A DNA stretch of 64,000 nucleotides from a virus (IMGVR_UViG_3300027749_000056:1-64000); one strand, 5' to 3'; numbered from the stretch's first letter, positions 1 through 8,149 are shown. Numbers and translations: made by a program. The notes: generated by a model not told the origin, from the letters alone.

Positions 1-60
1 GGTTCGGTGGGGACCGTCTGTAACGATGAGTCCGGTACCTTTTGCGACTATGTAAAACAT
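1..60 (-). CDS. partial small phage protein, N-terminus only
   Basis: An ATG at 60 opens a reading frame that runs leftward off the window edge for 20 codons (MFYIVAKGTGLIVTDG...). A strong Shine-Dalgarno (AAAGGAG) lies about 6 nt upstream, and a consensus sigma70-like promoter sits about 30 nt upstream (91-119), so the start is well supported although the product is not recognised. Confidence 0.6.
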   Translation of the reverse strand, partial: MFYIVAKGTGLIVTDGPHRT

Positions 61-90
61 TCTGGCTCCTTTGTTGCTGTCTATGTGTGT

Positions 91-119
91 ATTATAGCAG
101 TTTGGGAATTATTGGTCAA
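91..119 (-). promoter_or_regulatory. sigma70-like early promoter
   Basis: Read on the minus strand this is TTGACC (114-119), a 17-nt spacer and a perfect TATAAT (91-96). It points into the partial gene starting at 60, leaving about a 25-nt leader with a Shine-Dalgarno. Near-identical copies recur before several other small genes. Confidence 0.8.
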
Positions 120-142
120 CCGAAAAAACTAGTACTAAAGTA

Positions 143-541
143 TTAGTCTATAGCCCTGCGAAACACAATTTCCTGCTGGGCAAAGGCCTGAAGTTCCCAG
201 GGCTGTTGCAGGTATGGTGTTTTCTTTGAGTAGAATCGGCCCTGCCAAGTGCGGCCTCGGGGCGTGATTTTTAGCACACCCCGGGCCAACTGCCGTACAT
301 GCACCAGTTCGTGGGCCAGGGTAGAACCCAGTGTATGCAGGTTCCGTGAGGGTTTAATCACCACAAGATAAGTGTCAATGCCCGGCATGGGCACAGTGGT
401 TCCCATGTCCTTGAGCTCCGGGTCCATCTTAACCATTAACAATTTTTTACTGTTAGTAAGTCCCAACTGACTTAACATGCTGGGCAAGATACTTTCAATA
501 AACTTTTTGGTCTTGGGACCTGCTTCGACATAAAATTCCAT
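143..541 (-). CDS. SprT-like zinc metalloprotease
   Basis: A 132-residue protein with a zincin motif HELVH at residues 77-81 and a plausible third zinc ligand, Glu116, in a Trp-Glu-Leu-Gln segment. This arrangement matches the SprT-like family, known for proteases acting on DNA-associated proteins; in phages the substrate is unknown. A sigma70-like promoter lies at 567-595 and an AAAGG Shine-Dalgarno precedes the ATG. The protease fold is well supported; the cellular target is inference. Confidence 0.65.
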   Translation of the reverse strand: MEFYVEAGPKTKKFIESILPSMLSQLGLTNSKKLLMVKMDPELKDMGTTVPMPGIDTYLVVIKPSRNLHTLGSTLAHELVHVRQLARGVLKITPRGRTWQGRFYSKKTPYLQQPWELQAFAQQEIVFRRAID

Positions 542-566
542 AGGTGCCTTTGCGTTGTAAGTGCTG

Positions 567-595
567 ATTGTAGCAGATTAAGATTTATTGGTCAA
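567..595 (-). promoter_or_regulatory. sigma70-like early promoter
   Basis: Minus-strand TTGACC (590-595), 17-nt spacer, TACAAT (567-572), upstream of the SprT-like gene at 541. Confidence 0.7.
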
Positions 596-823
596 TTACA
601 ACCAAAGTTTTACCACCAAGCCGGTGGTGTAAATCACTAATACTATGGCATTAACTGCTATCAAACTGGCTTCACGCCACATGATGCTGACTACAAGCCA
701 CAGCACCGTTCCAATGTTTAGCAAGATTGGACCCAAAGGATAGATGTTGAGTGACGTACAAAGTGCCCCTGCACAGATTACTGTGGTGGCAGCCCACTTG
801 ATGTACCAATCTAATTTCTTCAT
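596..823 (-). CDS. small three-helix membrane protein
   Basis: This 75-residue protein consists almost entirely of hydrophobic helices (about residues 8-27, 30-48 and 52-73), with the conserved-looking segment SIMWRE between helices 2 and 3. It resembles a small uncharacterised phage membrane family (possibly DUF6552; from memory). There is no Shine-Dalgarno; the ATG lies 6 nt from the -10 box of its promoter, which suggests a leaderless transcript. Function unknown. Confidence 0.6.
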   Translation of the reverse strand: MKKLDWYIKWAATTVICAGALCTSLNIYPLGPILLNIGTVLWLVVSIMWREASLIAVNAIVLVIYTTGLVVKLWL

Positions 824-829
824 AGACTA

Positions 830-858
830 ATTATAACAGTTTGGGAATTATTGGTCAA
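830..858 (-). promoter_or_regulatory. sigma70-like promoter with leaderless geometry
   Basis: TTGACC (853-858), 17-nt spacer, TATAAT (830-835), then 6 nt (824-829) and the ATG at 823. The expected transcription start coincides with the A of the ATG. Confidence 0.75.
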
Positions 859-921
859 CCAACCATTATCTATTAGTAGAAACCATTAGCACTAGTGGTA
901 AATACTGAGAAGGAGAAAACC

Positions 922-1089
922 ATGTCCGAACTAATGACAAAATTATTAGAACGCCTGGCCGAGATGTTTCCCGATTTGGGATACCAGTCCAAACTGGAAG
1001 CATATATTGCCAGCAGACGTCCAATGGACGTATTTGATGTTGAACGATTCCAAAGAGAGTTCAGTCAAGAATTCAAAGGATTTTTATGA
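922..1089 (+). CDS. small acidic helical protein
   Basis: A 55-residue protein starting MSELMTKLLER. The start at 922 is preferred over the upstream in-frame 895 because AAGGAG lies just before it. A central LEAYIASRRPMDVFDVER segment resembles short DUF3563-like proteins, but this is a weak similarity. Its TGA overlaps the ATG of the next gene (ATGA), implying translational coupling. Function unknown. Confidence 0.55.
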   Translation: MSELMTKLLERLAEMFPDLGYQSKLEAYIASRRPMDVFDVERFQREFSQEFKGFL

Positions 1090-1190
1090 TTGCTAAATTT
1101 TTTAATAGAGTATTTGAAATGCTGGTAGCGTGGGGCGACACTATTCATTCTTACAGAATGAGCAGAGCCAGCCGCACTTGGTACTATTGA
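1086..1190 (+). CDS. 34-residue basic phage peptide
   Basis: An ATG at 1086 overlaps the preceding stop in an ATGA junction; the frame runs 34 codons (MIAKFFNRVFEML... ending RASRTWYY) to a TGA at 1188. It is amphipathic and basic at its end. The tight coupling is the main support. Its last codons overlap the convergent gene ending at 1184. Confidence 0.5.
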   Translation: MIAKFFNRVFEMLVAWGDTIHSYRMSRASRTWYY

Positions 1191-1432
1191 GGTGTTAACA
1201 ACCATCCTTGGCCCGACACTCGGTGATACCACCGATAAAATGGTTCAGGTATGGTTAGTTTTCCGTCAACTGCTAGATACTGGTATTTGGGAAGTATTTC
1301 CTCACCATCCACAGTAACAGTATTGTTGGCGTTAAATTCCAATGGCATAGCCCAGCCAACTGAATAAGTTGTATTGTTTATTGAAACTGCTAGATGCAGT
1401 TCAGTAGCCAGCAGATCTGAAAAGTTCTTCAT
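1184..1432 (-). CDS. small protein overlapping the radical SAM gene
   Basis: An 82-residue protein ([16 protein letters not shown]...) whose start lies 32 nt inside the 3' end of the upstream radical SAM gene, in another frame. The C-terminal half is rich in Tyr, Trp and Pro (EPFYRWYHRVSGQGWLL). No family is recognised. The overlap suggests co-expression with the radical SAM protein; it could be a partner or substrate, which is only inference. Confidence 0.55.
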   Translation of the reverse strand: MKNFSDLLATELHLAVSINNTTYSVGWAMPLEFNANNTVTVDGEEILPKYQYLAVDGKLTIPEPFYRWYHRVSGQGWLLTPQ

Positions 1433-2672
1433 ATTCAGGTAGGTGAGTCAAAATTGAGTTGCCACGGCTGGTTTCGAGCTGTTTCAAAAACACCATCAAT
1501 TCAGGTAGCCGATCACTTTCGTCTGGCATATTTTCCAAATAGTTCACATAGCTTTGCAGGTCTTGATGATTTTGTAGCTGTAAAACATTAGGATCTCGAA
1601 TGTTAATAACAGTATCTCCTGATACTGGATGTTGGTCTAGCCAGGTGCGCATGCGAGAAATAATTGCTGATCGATAACTTAACGGCAACACAGATGGACG
1701 CATGACTGCTGGCTCAGCTAAAAAATTACAACTCTCTACACAGATTCCACGATTCCAAGCATAGTCATAGATTGACAACAAACTGCCTACAGTGAACAAG
1801 GTGGGAGTGGTTCTTAACTGCAATAACCACCCCTGTTGACCAGCTAATTCTTGCCAACGATCAAGATTCTCTAACACCACAGGCAACTTACTGGGCCAAC
1901 GCACATAGTCATTAACAATTTCAAATGATTCCACACTCATACCAAGATTTACGCCGTGGAACTGTTTCAACAAGTCTACTACACCAGTATCCCACACAGT
2001 TAGGTTGGTAGTAAATCCAATGGTGGCTGTGCGATTCAAGCCGGCTTGGATTAGAGCTCGAAGTATGGTTTTGAATGCAGGAGTGATTACAGTTTCACCA
2101 CCAATGAAATGCAGATATTGAATGTGTAAACTTTGTGTTAAGGTATCTACAAACCGATCAATCAGGACAGGATCATCAGTCCAGTTGGCGGGCGGTAAAT
2201 CCTGAGTGAATCCTATGCGTTGCCATTCTGCAGCCAATCTTGAACTGCTGTGCGGATCACAAAACACACAAGCAGAATTGCAGTAGTTGCCAAGATCAAT
2301 TTGCCAGTCCTGTGGCAGTTGATCAAAGTGATCTGCCACAAAGGTGTCCCGCCAAGGTGAACTAACCAAAGTCTTTTCAAACTGTTCAAGCCGAACACCC
2401 ACCTTGAGCAGTTGTTTTTGACGCCCACTGACCTTGAGATTCTGCTCCATCACAGCACATTCACCACATCCTGCAGGCTGTTCCCCGGCCAATAACTGTT
2501 GGCGTATGGGTGTCATGTGCTGTTGAAAAAACTCCTGCGGTGATACTGATTGAATATGTGCTGTTTGAGTGCGTTGGCTCTTGTCAGCCCAGCGGCAGTA
2601 TTCATAGTGCCCGGCATTGTTGATTCGCATGTGGAACCAAGGGCTGGAACAGAAGTTTTGTTTAAGTGTCAC
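1401..2672 (-). CDS. radical SAM protein with N-terminal Cys-rich domain
   Basis: A 423-residue protein with a CNSACVFC cluster (CX3CX2C), the radical SAM signature that binds a [4Fe-4S] cluster and S-adenosylmethionine, near residues 130-137. Other Cys residues (the N-terminal FCSSPW segment and [10 protein letters not shown] near residue 70) fit a twitch or SPASM-type auxiliary cluster domain placed N-terminally. A GGE motif (HFIGGETV) follows, as in the family. Such phage proteins have no established substrate. Its start overlaps the end of clpP by 11 nt and its end overlaps the small gene at 1184-1432. Confidence 0.8.
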   Translation of the reverse strand: MTLKQNFCSSPWFHMRINNAGHYEYCRWADKSQRTQTAHIQSVSPQEFFQQHMTPIRQQLLAGEQPAGCGECAVMEQNLKVSGRQKQLLKVGVRLEQFEKTLVSSPWRDTFVADHFDQLPQDWQIDLGNYCNSACVFCDPHSSSRLAAEWQRIGFTQDLPPANWTDDPVLIDRFVDTLTQSLHIQYLHFIGGETVITPAFKTILRALIQAGLNRTATIGFTTNLTVWDTGVVDLLKQFHGVNLGMSVESFEIVNDYVRWPSKLPVVLENLDRWQELAGQQGWLLQLRTTPTLFTVGSLLSIYDYAWNRGICVESCNFLAEPAVMRPSVLPLSYRSAIISRMRTWLDQHPVSGDTVINIRDPNVLQLQNHQDLQSYVNYLENMPDESDRLPELMVFLKQLETSRGNSILTHLPEYEELFRSAGY

Positions 2673-3252
2673 GAGTGGTTAGAATTTTGTCAGCAAGACC
2701 ATATTCAACTGCTTCACCGGCAGTCATGAAAAAGTCTCGTTCCATGTCTGCTCGCAGTTGCGTGTGGGTCTTGCCAGTGTGTTTTACATATATATCTGTC
2801 AACACCGTTTTCCAACGCAATAGTTCCTTTGCTTGAATTTCTACATCTGTTGCCTGACCTGATGCACCGCCCAAGGGCTGATGAATCATGTGTCGAGCAT
2901 TGGGCAGAATGTAGCGTTGTCCTTTGGCACCTGCTGTGGCCAACAGCGAGCCCATGCTGGCAGCCTGTCCCATCACAATGGTGTGGATTGCAGGCTTGAT
3001 AAAGTTCATGGTATCATAGATAGCCATGCCTGCTGTGACACTTCCGCCTGGTGAATTGATGTACAAGCTGATGGCTTTTTCAGGATTGTCACTTTCCAAA
3101 AACAACAACTGCGCACAGATTAAACTGGCACTATGTTGTGAAACTTCGCCATCCAACATGATCACACGATCTTTTAATAAACGGCTGTAAAGGTCGTAAC
3201 TGCGTTCGCCTCGGGAAGTGTGTTCAATAACAATGGGCACTAGATTTGACAT
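2662..3252 (-). CDS. clpP: ATP-dependent Clp protease proteolytic subunit ClpP1
   Basis: A 196-residue canonical ClpP serine peptidase. The catalytic triad is intact: Ser99 in GQAASMGS, His124 in HMIHQP and Asp173 in ERDFFM. The ATG at 3252 follows CAGGAGACCCA and gives a mature-type N-terminus ([10 protein letters not shown]) without a long propeptide. Its partner is probably the phage ClpX (22222-23457) or host Clp ATPases. It is followed with overlap by a radical SAM gene. Confidence 0.95.
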   Translation of the reverse strand: MSNLVPIVIEHTSRGERSYDLYSRLLKDRVIMLDGEVSQHSASLICAQLLFLESDNPEKAISLYINSPGGSVTAGMAIYDTMNFIKPAIHTIVMGQAASMGSLLATAGAKGQRYILPNARHMIHQPLGGASGQATDVEIQAKELLRWKTVLTDIYVKHTGKTHTQLRADMERDFFMTAGEAVEYGLADKILTTRDT

Positions 3253-3275
3253 TGGGTCTCCTGGTTGATTGCATA

Positions 3276-3304
3276 AGTATAGCATATTCTTACGGAAAAA
3301 GCAA
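3276..3304 (-). promoter_or_regulatory. probable sigma70-like promoter for clpP
   Basis: Minus-strand TTGCTT (3299-3304), 17-nt spacer, TATACT (3276-3281), about 24 nt before the clpP ATG. The -35 box overlaps the first base of the divergent gene at 3304. Confidence 0.5.
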
Positions 3305-4992
3305 TGCGTGATCTACTCAATATACTCGACAACATACTATCAGAATCAGCAGGTGGTATGGCCAAAAGATGGCTAGAGAGTCAACAAAAACCTATATATT
3401 TTCTTGATGCACAAGGAAATAGATACACCATTGACAATCTTTTGATATTCCCTGATCAAGTTCCGTCTGCGCCAGTTGCAGAACTAGGTGCTGAACTGGA
3501 AACTGCAATTGCATCATTGGGCCTAACAAAAGGAAATATACATTTTTTAAACCGCATGCCAGCAAAACAAGGCGCTGGTATGTTGATCATAATGAAAGAT
3601 CAAAATGGTATGTTATTTCCATATTTTAAATTTTTTAGCAAGCGTGATATGGGCAACCTGGGCATGCATTGGACTCCTACAGAGTTTGAAAAAGAAACTG
3701 GCCTGGCATGGGAACAGACTCGTGTTACAGGCACAGGCAAAAATCGACAAGCAGAAGTTATCAGTAGGATTGAGCTAAAGCCAAAGTTTGCTGTTCCTAC
3801 CAACACAAATATGAGCATTGCCAGTGTGCCAGCTCAGTCTAGTCAGATGTTAGCTGCCAACGACAAAGTGGGTTTAGAACTTGCGCAAAAACTACAGACA
3901 TTATTAGACAACACACTGGCTGGCAGTTTAGAACCTGTACCCGGGTTGGCGCAGTATGAAAGAGATATACGAGTAGACTACGGCGAAGTGGCTGCTCCGT
4001 TGGGATTGGTAGCAGGGAAACATGTGGGCGGCAGTTATGCCAAGGTAGATAGCGAACTGTTGGGTCCACTAGGAGTGAGTTGGAGCACAGCTACAACTGT
4101 GTTTTATCCTGAAGCAGGAAATGAACCTTTGTATGACAGTCAAATTATGTGGCCCAACGGTGAAAAACTGCGGATTAGTAACAAGGCTGAAGGCAAGGGC
4201 GGAGCTGCCAGCACCACTTCCATATTAGAAATCATAGACAAATATCCGGAACGATTTACAGACAAAGATAAAGCCATGCTGGAACCTGGCGGCAAGTATG
4301 GAGATTTTATCACTGCATTAAGAACCATTAGTAGGGCAAAAGGATACGAAGGACCTGTGCGCCTGGCACAACAATTTGGTTACATTGATTCTGCAGATGC
4401 AGCTAGTGCTTTGGAAAATCTACAACAAAAGACCAATGATCCACGGGCACTAACTCCTCGATTGCAAGAAATCATAAATGACCCGACTATTTTTGCAGCT
4501 CGAACAGACAAGCCTGACTACAAGGTCTGCTATCATGTGATAGCCAGCTTGGCTAGACTTGTGATCAAGCACTTGAATGACGACATTGGGTTGACCACAG
4601 AATTTTTTAAGTTTATGTTGAGTCGTGCTAACTTGGTGCAGGTAAATCAATTCACAGAAAGAAAAGGTGATGGTGTAGCATTTAGTAAATTTGATGTGAT
4701 ATGGCCACCAACCTTTACTGGAAAAATTAAATTTAGTGCCAGTGATTTTCAAAGCAACAAAAAATCCAGTGGAAAGCTGGCATTTAGTGTGGGCAACGAA
4801 AGAGGTAAGAAAACTGACGACAATGCTGAAACTCAAGAACCCGATTCAGGGGTGGCAGCAAGAACTTCAACAGCTGATTTGGATGCTGAAACTGATCGCC
4901 AACGACTGAAAGGTCCCGGAGCTCGTGCGGCAAAAACCCAAGCCGAACCCAAAACTGACGTAACCACCTTGGGCAGAGAACGCAGAAAATAA
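3304..4992 (+). CDS. virion-type protein with possible nuclease-like core
   Basis: A 562-residue protein not assigned to a family. The N-terminus [14 protein letters not shown] is short, hydrophobic and ends in Leu-Ser-Glu, resembling the leader and (I/L)-x-E cleavage site of T4 internal head proteins. The middle contains a YDSQI...[10 protein letters not shown] segment (about residues 278-300) that weakly resembles a PD-(D/E)XK active-site strand. The C-terminal 70 residues are charged and low complexity. It lies between the two clpP genes on the opposite strand. Internal virion protein is a guess. Confidence 0.5.
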   Translation: MRDLLNILDNILSESAGGMAKRWLESQQKPIYFLDAQGNRYTIDNLLIFPDQVPSAPVAELGAELETAIASLGLTKGNIHFLNRMPAKQGAGMLIIMKDQNGMLFPYFKFFSKRDMGNLGMHWTPTEFEKETGLAWEQTRVTGTGKNRQAEVISRIELKPKFAVPTNTNMSIASVPAQSSQMLAANDKVGLELAQKLQTLLDNTLAGSLEPVPGLAQYERDIRVDYGEVAAPLGLVAGKHVGGSYAKVDSELLGPLGVSWSTATTVFYPEAGNEPLYDSQIMWPNGEKLRISNKAEGKGGAASTTSILEIIDKYPERFTDKDKAMLEPGGKYGDFITALRTISRAKGYEGPVRLAQQFGYIDSADAASALENLQQKTNDPRALTPRLQEIINDPTIFAARTDKPDYKVCYHVIASLARLVIKHLNDDIGLTTEFFKFMLSRANLVQVNQFTERKGDGVAFSKFDVIWPPTFTGKIKFSASDFQSNKKSSGKLAFSVGNERGKKTDDNAETQEPDSGVAARTSTADLDAETDRQRLKGPGARAAKTQAEPKTDVTTLGRERRK

Positions 4993-4993
4993 T

Positions 4994-5572
4994 TTAAGTT
5001 TTGGTCACTGCCGACACATGATCGCAGATGCCCAGGGCCAAGGCTTCTTCGGCGCTGAGCCAAATGTCTTGTGGTGGTAATAGATGCTTGCGTATCTGTT
5101 CTGGATCCAGGCCAGTGCAGGCTTGATAGTGTGCGACCATTCGAGCCTGTGTGAGTTCAAACTCTCGCATGGTAGCAAATAACTCATGTGCCTTGCCTTC
5201 ACTGCTCCATGAAAATTGATGACTCAAGATTGATGTGCTAGGTGTGAGAACTCTGCGACCCCGATTGCCAGCAATGAATATCAACAGGCCGGCACTGGCG
5301 ATCACACCCAGCCCCACAGTCTTTACAGGAATAGTGCTACTATGCATGACATCAATCAAGGCAAAGGCAGCACCCATGTCGCCACCTTCTGAGCACACCA
5401 TCAACAGCAGTTCTTTTTTCTTTTTCTTGGCCACATGATTTTCATGTAGGATCCATTCTATAATGGGCTTGATGTTTTCGTCATTCACCTCTCCCATAAA
5501 AACATACATTCCTGCGTCAGCCAAGGCCTGGCTGTGTGTTTGCTCAAGTTGAAGAGAGTTATCTGTGGGCAT
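4994..5572 (-). CDS. second ClpP-like serine protease, divergent
   Basis: A 192-residue ClpP-fold protein clearly different from the canonical one at 2662-3252. The triad residues appear as Ser93 (GVIASAG), His118 (LSHQF) and Asp169 (PPQDIWLSAEEA). A Lys-rich run at residues 49-53 lies in the handle-to-head region. It could form its own ring, a mixed ring with ClpP1, or a scaffold or prohead protease. Transcription probably starts at the TATAAATA late-type promoter at 5610-5617. Confidence 0.85.
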   Translation of the reverse strand: MPTDNSLQLEQTHSQALADAGMYVFMGEVNDENIKPIIEWILHENHVAKKKKKELLLMVCSEGGDMGAAFALIDVMHSSTIPVKTVGLGVIASAGLLIFIAGNRGRRVLTPSTSILSHQFSWSSEGKAHELFATMREFELTQARMVAHYQACTGLDPEQIRKHLLPPQDIWLSAEEALALGICDHVSAVTKT

Positions 5573-5586
5573 GATTTGGATATAGG

Positions 5587-5610
5587 AAAAGGCAGCCGTA
5601 GCTGCCTTTT
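5587..5610 (-). terminator. perfect 10-bp hairpin between lipoprotein gene and clpP2
   Basis: AAAAGGCAGC, loop CGTA, GCTGCCTTTT is a perfect inverted repeat flanked by A and T runs, so it could terminate transcripts from either strand. It lies just past the stop of the lipoprotein gene at 5624. Confidence 0.75.
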
Positions 5611-5617
5611 ATTTATA
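5610..5617 (-). promoter_or_regulatory. T4-late-type promoter TATAAATA
   Basis: An exact TATAAATA octamer on the minus strand, upstream of clpP2. Its expected start site (about 5604) falls inside the hairpin stem at 5587-5610. Confidence 0.65.
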
Positions 5618-5623
5618 CGCCGT

Positions 5624-6232
5624 TTATTCAGGCTTGCGATCTGCGGCATCCATTTCACGGAATACCTGATCACCGCGCACAACTGCACGATCTTGCAGTT
5701 TTAACCGATCTTTGCGTTGTTGCAACTGGTTGGCATCACCTGTGGGCAGTGCAACCAACACATAACTACGGAATCGCCCGCCTTCGCTGATGCGTTTGAC
5801 TTCTTTGGTTTCTGCTCCGGTAATATCCACTGCTGGGCACATGCTCTTGATGGCCAATTCGCTAGTTTCAAGGCTGGCGCTGCCGGTATCTTGCATGAAG
5901 ATCTTGGCTTGCTGGCTCACACGTCCACCGGCTGCAATACAAATTTTGCCGTAAGCAAACATCTTGGCCTTGTAGTCTGCCATGCTCATGTCATTGCTGA
6001 CACCGGTGCCATTAGCATACACAGCATTGTCGCTCACAGGCAGTTTGGTCATCCAAGCAGGTGCCTGTTCAATACTGCGGTTAACTTGGGCATCTCTGCG
6101 ATCTTGTGCTTGAATAGCACGAGCATCATAAGTTTCACGCTCAATCACAGGCACAGTAGCTACTGGCTCTTTGGTAGAACTACAGGCCGACATCACAGCC
6201 ACAATGGGCAATATAACAAAAAGTTTTTTCAT
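5624..6232 (-). CDS. LPP20-like lipoprotein
   Basis: A 202-residue protein with a lipoprotein signal peptide ending in a lipobox (VMSAC, Cys17). The mature part has a PAWMTKLPVSDNAVYANGTG segment and a following helix with a GRVSQQAKIF motif, the pattern of LPP20-family envelope lipoproteins. A GAGG Shine-Dalgarno precedes the ATG and a sigma70-like promoter lies at 6261-6289. A role in altering the host envelope or in lysis is inference. Confidence 0.7.
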   Translation of the reverse strand: MKKLFVILPIVAVMSACSSTKEPVATVPVIERETYDARAIQAQDRRDAQVNRSIEQAPAWMTKLPVSDNAVYANGTGVSNDMSMADYKAKMFAYGKICIAAGGRVSQQAKIFMQDTGSASLETSELAIKSMCPAVDITGAETKEVKRISEGGRFRSYVLVALPTGDANQLQQRKDRLKLQDRAVVRGDQVFREMDAADRKPE

Positions 6233-6260
6233 ACAAACCTCACACAGTTAAGATAATACA

Positions 6261-6289
6261 AGTTTAACACAAAAACAAATATTGGTCAA
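6261..6289 (-). promoter_or_regulatory. sigma70-like promoter
   Basis: TTGACC (6284-6289), 17-nt spacer, TAAACT (6261-6266), 28 nt before the lipoprotein start at 6232. The -10 box is weaker than in the other copies. Confidence 0.55.
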
Positions 6290-6853
6290 TCAAAATTTGT
6301 CTACCACTACCCATTTTGAATCATGCACTTTACAGATCACACCTTCAAAAGTTCTGATGTCATTGCGCACGTAGGCACTGTCCAAAAAGTACCTACACGG
6401 AGCACCATTGTGCCAAAACTGTTGTGGACGATCTGGATGCGGACGAAATTGAGCCAGCTCGCCCACAGTACCTGGATTGGTTGAACGTAAGGTTTCCAGA
6501 TCAGGATTGTCCCTGCACACCAGCATTTTTTCGCTCATGACTTGACTGCGTCCCACACGCTCTCGCACTGCATCCTCGGCTCGCTTTACAGCCGCACCGC
6601 AGGCTTCTTCTCTAGGGCGATCACCAGACCATTCATATTCACCAAAGGCAGTGTGCCAATCTGCACCAATCCTGGCTCTAAAAGAGACCACGCATTTGCG
6701 ACCGCCTGAGAATCCGGGTACTACTTCTGCACGAAGCTCACTGCGTTCTGCAATCACCACAGCACCACGACTCACAGTTTTTTCTTGGAGCACACATTGT
6801 TGGGCCACTGCCATAACAGGTACCAGGCATAGGGCAATTAGGGACGTTTTCAT
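6290..6853 (-). CDS. secreted protein of unknown function
   Basis: A 187-residue protein with a clear signal peptide (MKTSLIALCLVPVMAVAQQ, cleavage near residue 17). The mature chain has several Cys residues and an Arg- and Glu-rich helix (about residues 80-105). No domain is recognised. It follows the lipoprotein gene at 6853 and ends next to the promoter at 6261-6289. Confidence 0.6.
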   Translation of the reverse strand: MKTSLIALCLVPVMAVAQQCVLQEKTVSRGAVVIAERSELRAEVVPGFSGGRKCVVSFRARIGADWHTAFGEYEWSGDRPREEACGAAVKRAEDAVRERVGRSQVMSEKMLVCRDNPDLETLRSTNPGTVGELAQFRPHPDRPQQFWHNGAPCRYFLDSAYVRNDIRTFEGVICKVHDSKWVVVDKF

Positions 6854-7152
6854 TAGCAGTAATCTCTCAATTCACGAATGTGCCAGTTTATCAACCAATT
6901 AACTCTTTTGTCCTGCCCAGTCCATCCACTAAGGCTGAACAACTGATCATCAGCAGTTCGCCGCATGCTGTTCAACATGGCAATTTGTTGCGGGGCTATT
7001 TTGCAATCAGTCTGGAAGTATTTTAAATCTTCAATGCTCATGGCAGTGAGACTGGGTGTTCCTGTAGCACAACCACTACATAGGCTGACACACATAACGC
7101 ATGTTCCAAATTTTAGCACGAATTTGTCTGCGATGTCTTTGAAAGTTTTCAT
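6853..7152 (-). CDS. small lipoprotein, paralogue of upstream gene
   Basis: A 99-residue protein starting MKTFKDIADK with a lipobox near residue 28 (LCSGC). The mature domain begins with a Asp-Cys pair (FQTDCKIAPQQIAML) and ends Arg-Asp-Tyr-Cys, so two Cys could pair. The preceding lipoprotein has the same DC...RYVC framework. The start at 7152 lies 77 nt inside the preceding gene in another frame. Function unknown. Confidence 0.65.
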   Translation of the reverse strand: MKTFKDIADKFVLKFGTCVMCVSLCSGCATGTPSLTAMSIEDLKYFQTDCKIAPQQIAMLNSMRRTADDQLFSLSGWTGQDKRVNWLINWHIRELRDYC

Positions 7153-7330
7153 CTGATTCCAAGGGTTGTTGAGCAATAGCGGCCTGTTGTGAAAGCCAGT
7201 TTATGATGGCTTCTCTGTTGCCGCAGTCGTTGGGCATCATGGCCACTTCAATGGGCGGTGATGTTTTGGGTGTCATACAACCTGTGAGGGTTGCTAGAGC
7301 CACAACAGATGCCAGGTGTTTAATGTTCAT
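7076..7330 (-). CDS. small lipoprotein
   Basis: An 84-residue protein starting MNIKHLASVV with a textbook lipobox (LTGC, Cys18). The mature part runs from NDCGNREAIINWL to MRYVCQPM, with two Cys spaced like its downstream neighbour. The start overlaps the end of the basic 50-residue gene by 11 nt. The two overlapping lipoproteins look like a tandem duplication. Spanin function was considered but nothing specific supports it. Confidence 0.65.
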   Translation of the reverse strand: MNIKHLASVVALATLTGCMTPKTSPPIEVAMMPNDCGNREAIINWLSQQAAIAQQPLESDENFQRHRRQIRAKIWNMRYVCQPM

Positions 7331-7472
7331 CACGTTTGGGATGTTTGGCTTTACGATTGTACGCCACACGTGACTTCTCTGTCTTGGGTTTAAACGGAGT
7401 GTCTCGTGAGTACAACTCCACCGCACGTCGGCGTTGTCGAGGTAGTTCAATTGTAAAACTTAGTGTCTTCAT
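7320..7472 (-). CDS. 50-residue very basic protein
   Basis: MKTLSFTIELPRQRRRAVEL... ending KHPKRDEH: a short hydrophobic strand followed by an Arg/Lys-rich tail, suggesting binding to nucleic acid. The ATG at 7472 is 6 nt from the TATAAT of the promoter at 7479-7507, so the mRNA is probably leaderless. It overlaps the lipoprotein start at 7330. No family is known. Confidence 0.6.
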   Translation of the reverse strand: MKTLSFTIELPRQRRRAVELYSRDTPFKPKTEKSRVAYNRKAKHPKRDEH

Positions 7473-7478
7473 GATGTA

Positions 7479-7507
7479 ATTATAACAGATTGAGATTTAT
7501 TGGTCAA
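7479..7507 (-). promoter_or_regulatory. sigma70-like promoter with leaderless geometry
   Basis: TTGACC (7502-7507), 17-nt spacer, TATAAT (7479-7484), 6 nt, ATG at 7472. Confidence 0.75.
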
Positions 7508-7830
7508 TCAGCTCTTGAGCTCATGTATGCGTTGATACCGAAACTGCGCAGGACGTCAGCATAGGCCTGGGCACCGGCTTCTTTGATGTCCATGCTTTGG
7601 GTGCCTGAGCCACCGGGGTTCCACAGATCCAATCCGCCTTGGTAGCTCTTGCGGAAACCCACTTGTTTAAGTGCGCGGCCCAATTTGGTTGAAGCCTTTT
7701 CACTCACATGCACCCAGGCAAAGCCACAGTAGCCAGGTTCGCCATGCTGGGCGCGGAAGTCTGCTTCGGCCCGTTGCGCGGCGGCAATAGCAGTGTTGTG
7801 GACTGATTGGATATTGTCTAGTGCAAGCAT
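7504..7830 (-). CDS. conserved-type small phage protein
   Basis: A 108-residue protein starting MLALDNIQSVHNTA. Notable segments are EPGYCGFAWVHV, GFRKSYQGGLDLWNPGG and KEAGAQAYADVL. The ATG at 7830 follows AAAAGGAG and is the correct start; an upstream in-frame ATG directly abuts the -10 box. It looks like a family common in aquatic phages, but I cannot name a function. Confidence 0.6.
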   Translation of the reverse strand: MLALDNIQSVHNTAIAAAQRAEADFRAQHGEPGYCGFAWVHVSEKASTKLGRALKQVGFRKSYQGGLDLWNPGGSGTQSMDIKEAGAQAYADVLRSFGINAYMSSRAD

Positions 7831-7860
7831 GTTAGGCTCCTTTTGCGTTAATATGTCCAT

Positions 7861-7889
7861 AGTATAGCAGATTGGGAATTTCCGGTCAA
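7861..7889 (-). promoter_or_regulatory. sigma70-like promoter (duplicated cassette)
   Basis: TTGACC (7884-7889), 17-nt spacer, TATACT (7861-7866). The promoter plus leader to the Shine-Dalgarno is almost identical to that at 8061-8119. Confidence 0.75.
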
Positions 7890-7898
7890 CCATTTGTG

Positions 7899-8060
7899 TT
7901 AATCGTAGTAGGTCTGGTCGTATATTAACATTGCCACAATACCAAACGGTTGTCCTGTTTCTAAAGCAATATGCCGCAGGTCCTCAAGGGTCAAATCTTC
8001 AAACCCTTGGTATTCAAAGGTCTTTACCATAGTTTTAGCCATCTTTAGAATATTCTTCAT
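7899..8060 (-). CDS. 53-residue protein of unknown function
   Basis: MKNILKMAKTMVKTFEYQGFEDL..., a short helical protein. The start at 8060 follows AAAAGGAGCTTGAT; the longer frame upstream begins at the -10 box and is not likely. Its promoter and leader are a near copy of those of the gene at 7504-7830. Confidence 0.5.
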   Translation of the reverse strand: MKNILKMAKTMVKTFEYQGFEDLTLEDLRHIALETGQPFGIVAMLIYDQTYYD

Positions 8061-8090
8061 ATCAAGCTCCTTTTGCGTTAATATGTCCAT

Positions 8091-8119
8091 AGTATAGCAA
8101 ATTGGGAATTATTGGTCAA
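8091..8119 (-). promoter_or_regulatory. sigma70-like promoter (duplicated cassette)
   Basis: TTGACC (8114-8119), 17-nt spacer, TATACT (8091-8096), upstream of the gene at 8060. Confidence 0.75.
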
Positions 8120-8121
8120 CC

Positions 8122-8149
8122 CAAAAAAAAGCCCTACAATCTGTAGGGC
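8122..8149 (-). terminator. rho-independent terminator
   Basis: On the minus strand GCCCTACA, loop, TGTAGGGC is followed by eight T residues. It lies directly after the phasin-like gene ending at 8168 and before the next promoter. Confidence 0.85.

Noticed and set aside
6853-7330. Rz/Rz1 spanin pair
   Set aside because: The overlap and lipoboxes fit superficially, but both are lipoproteins, neither has a clear membrane-coiled-coil spanin layout, and they look like paralogues.
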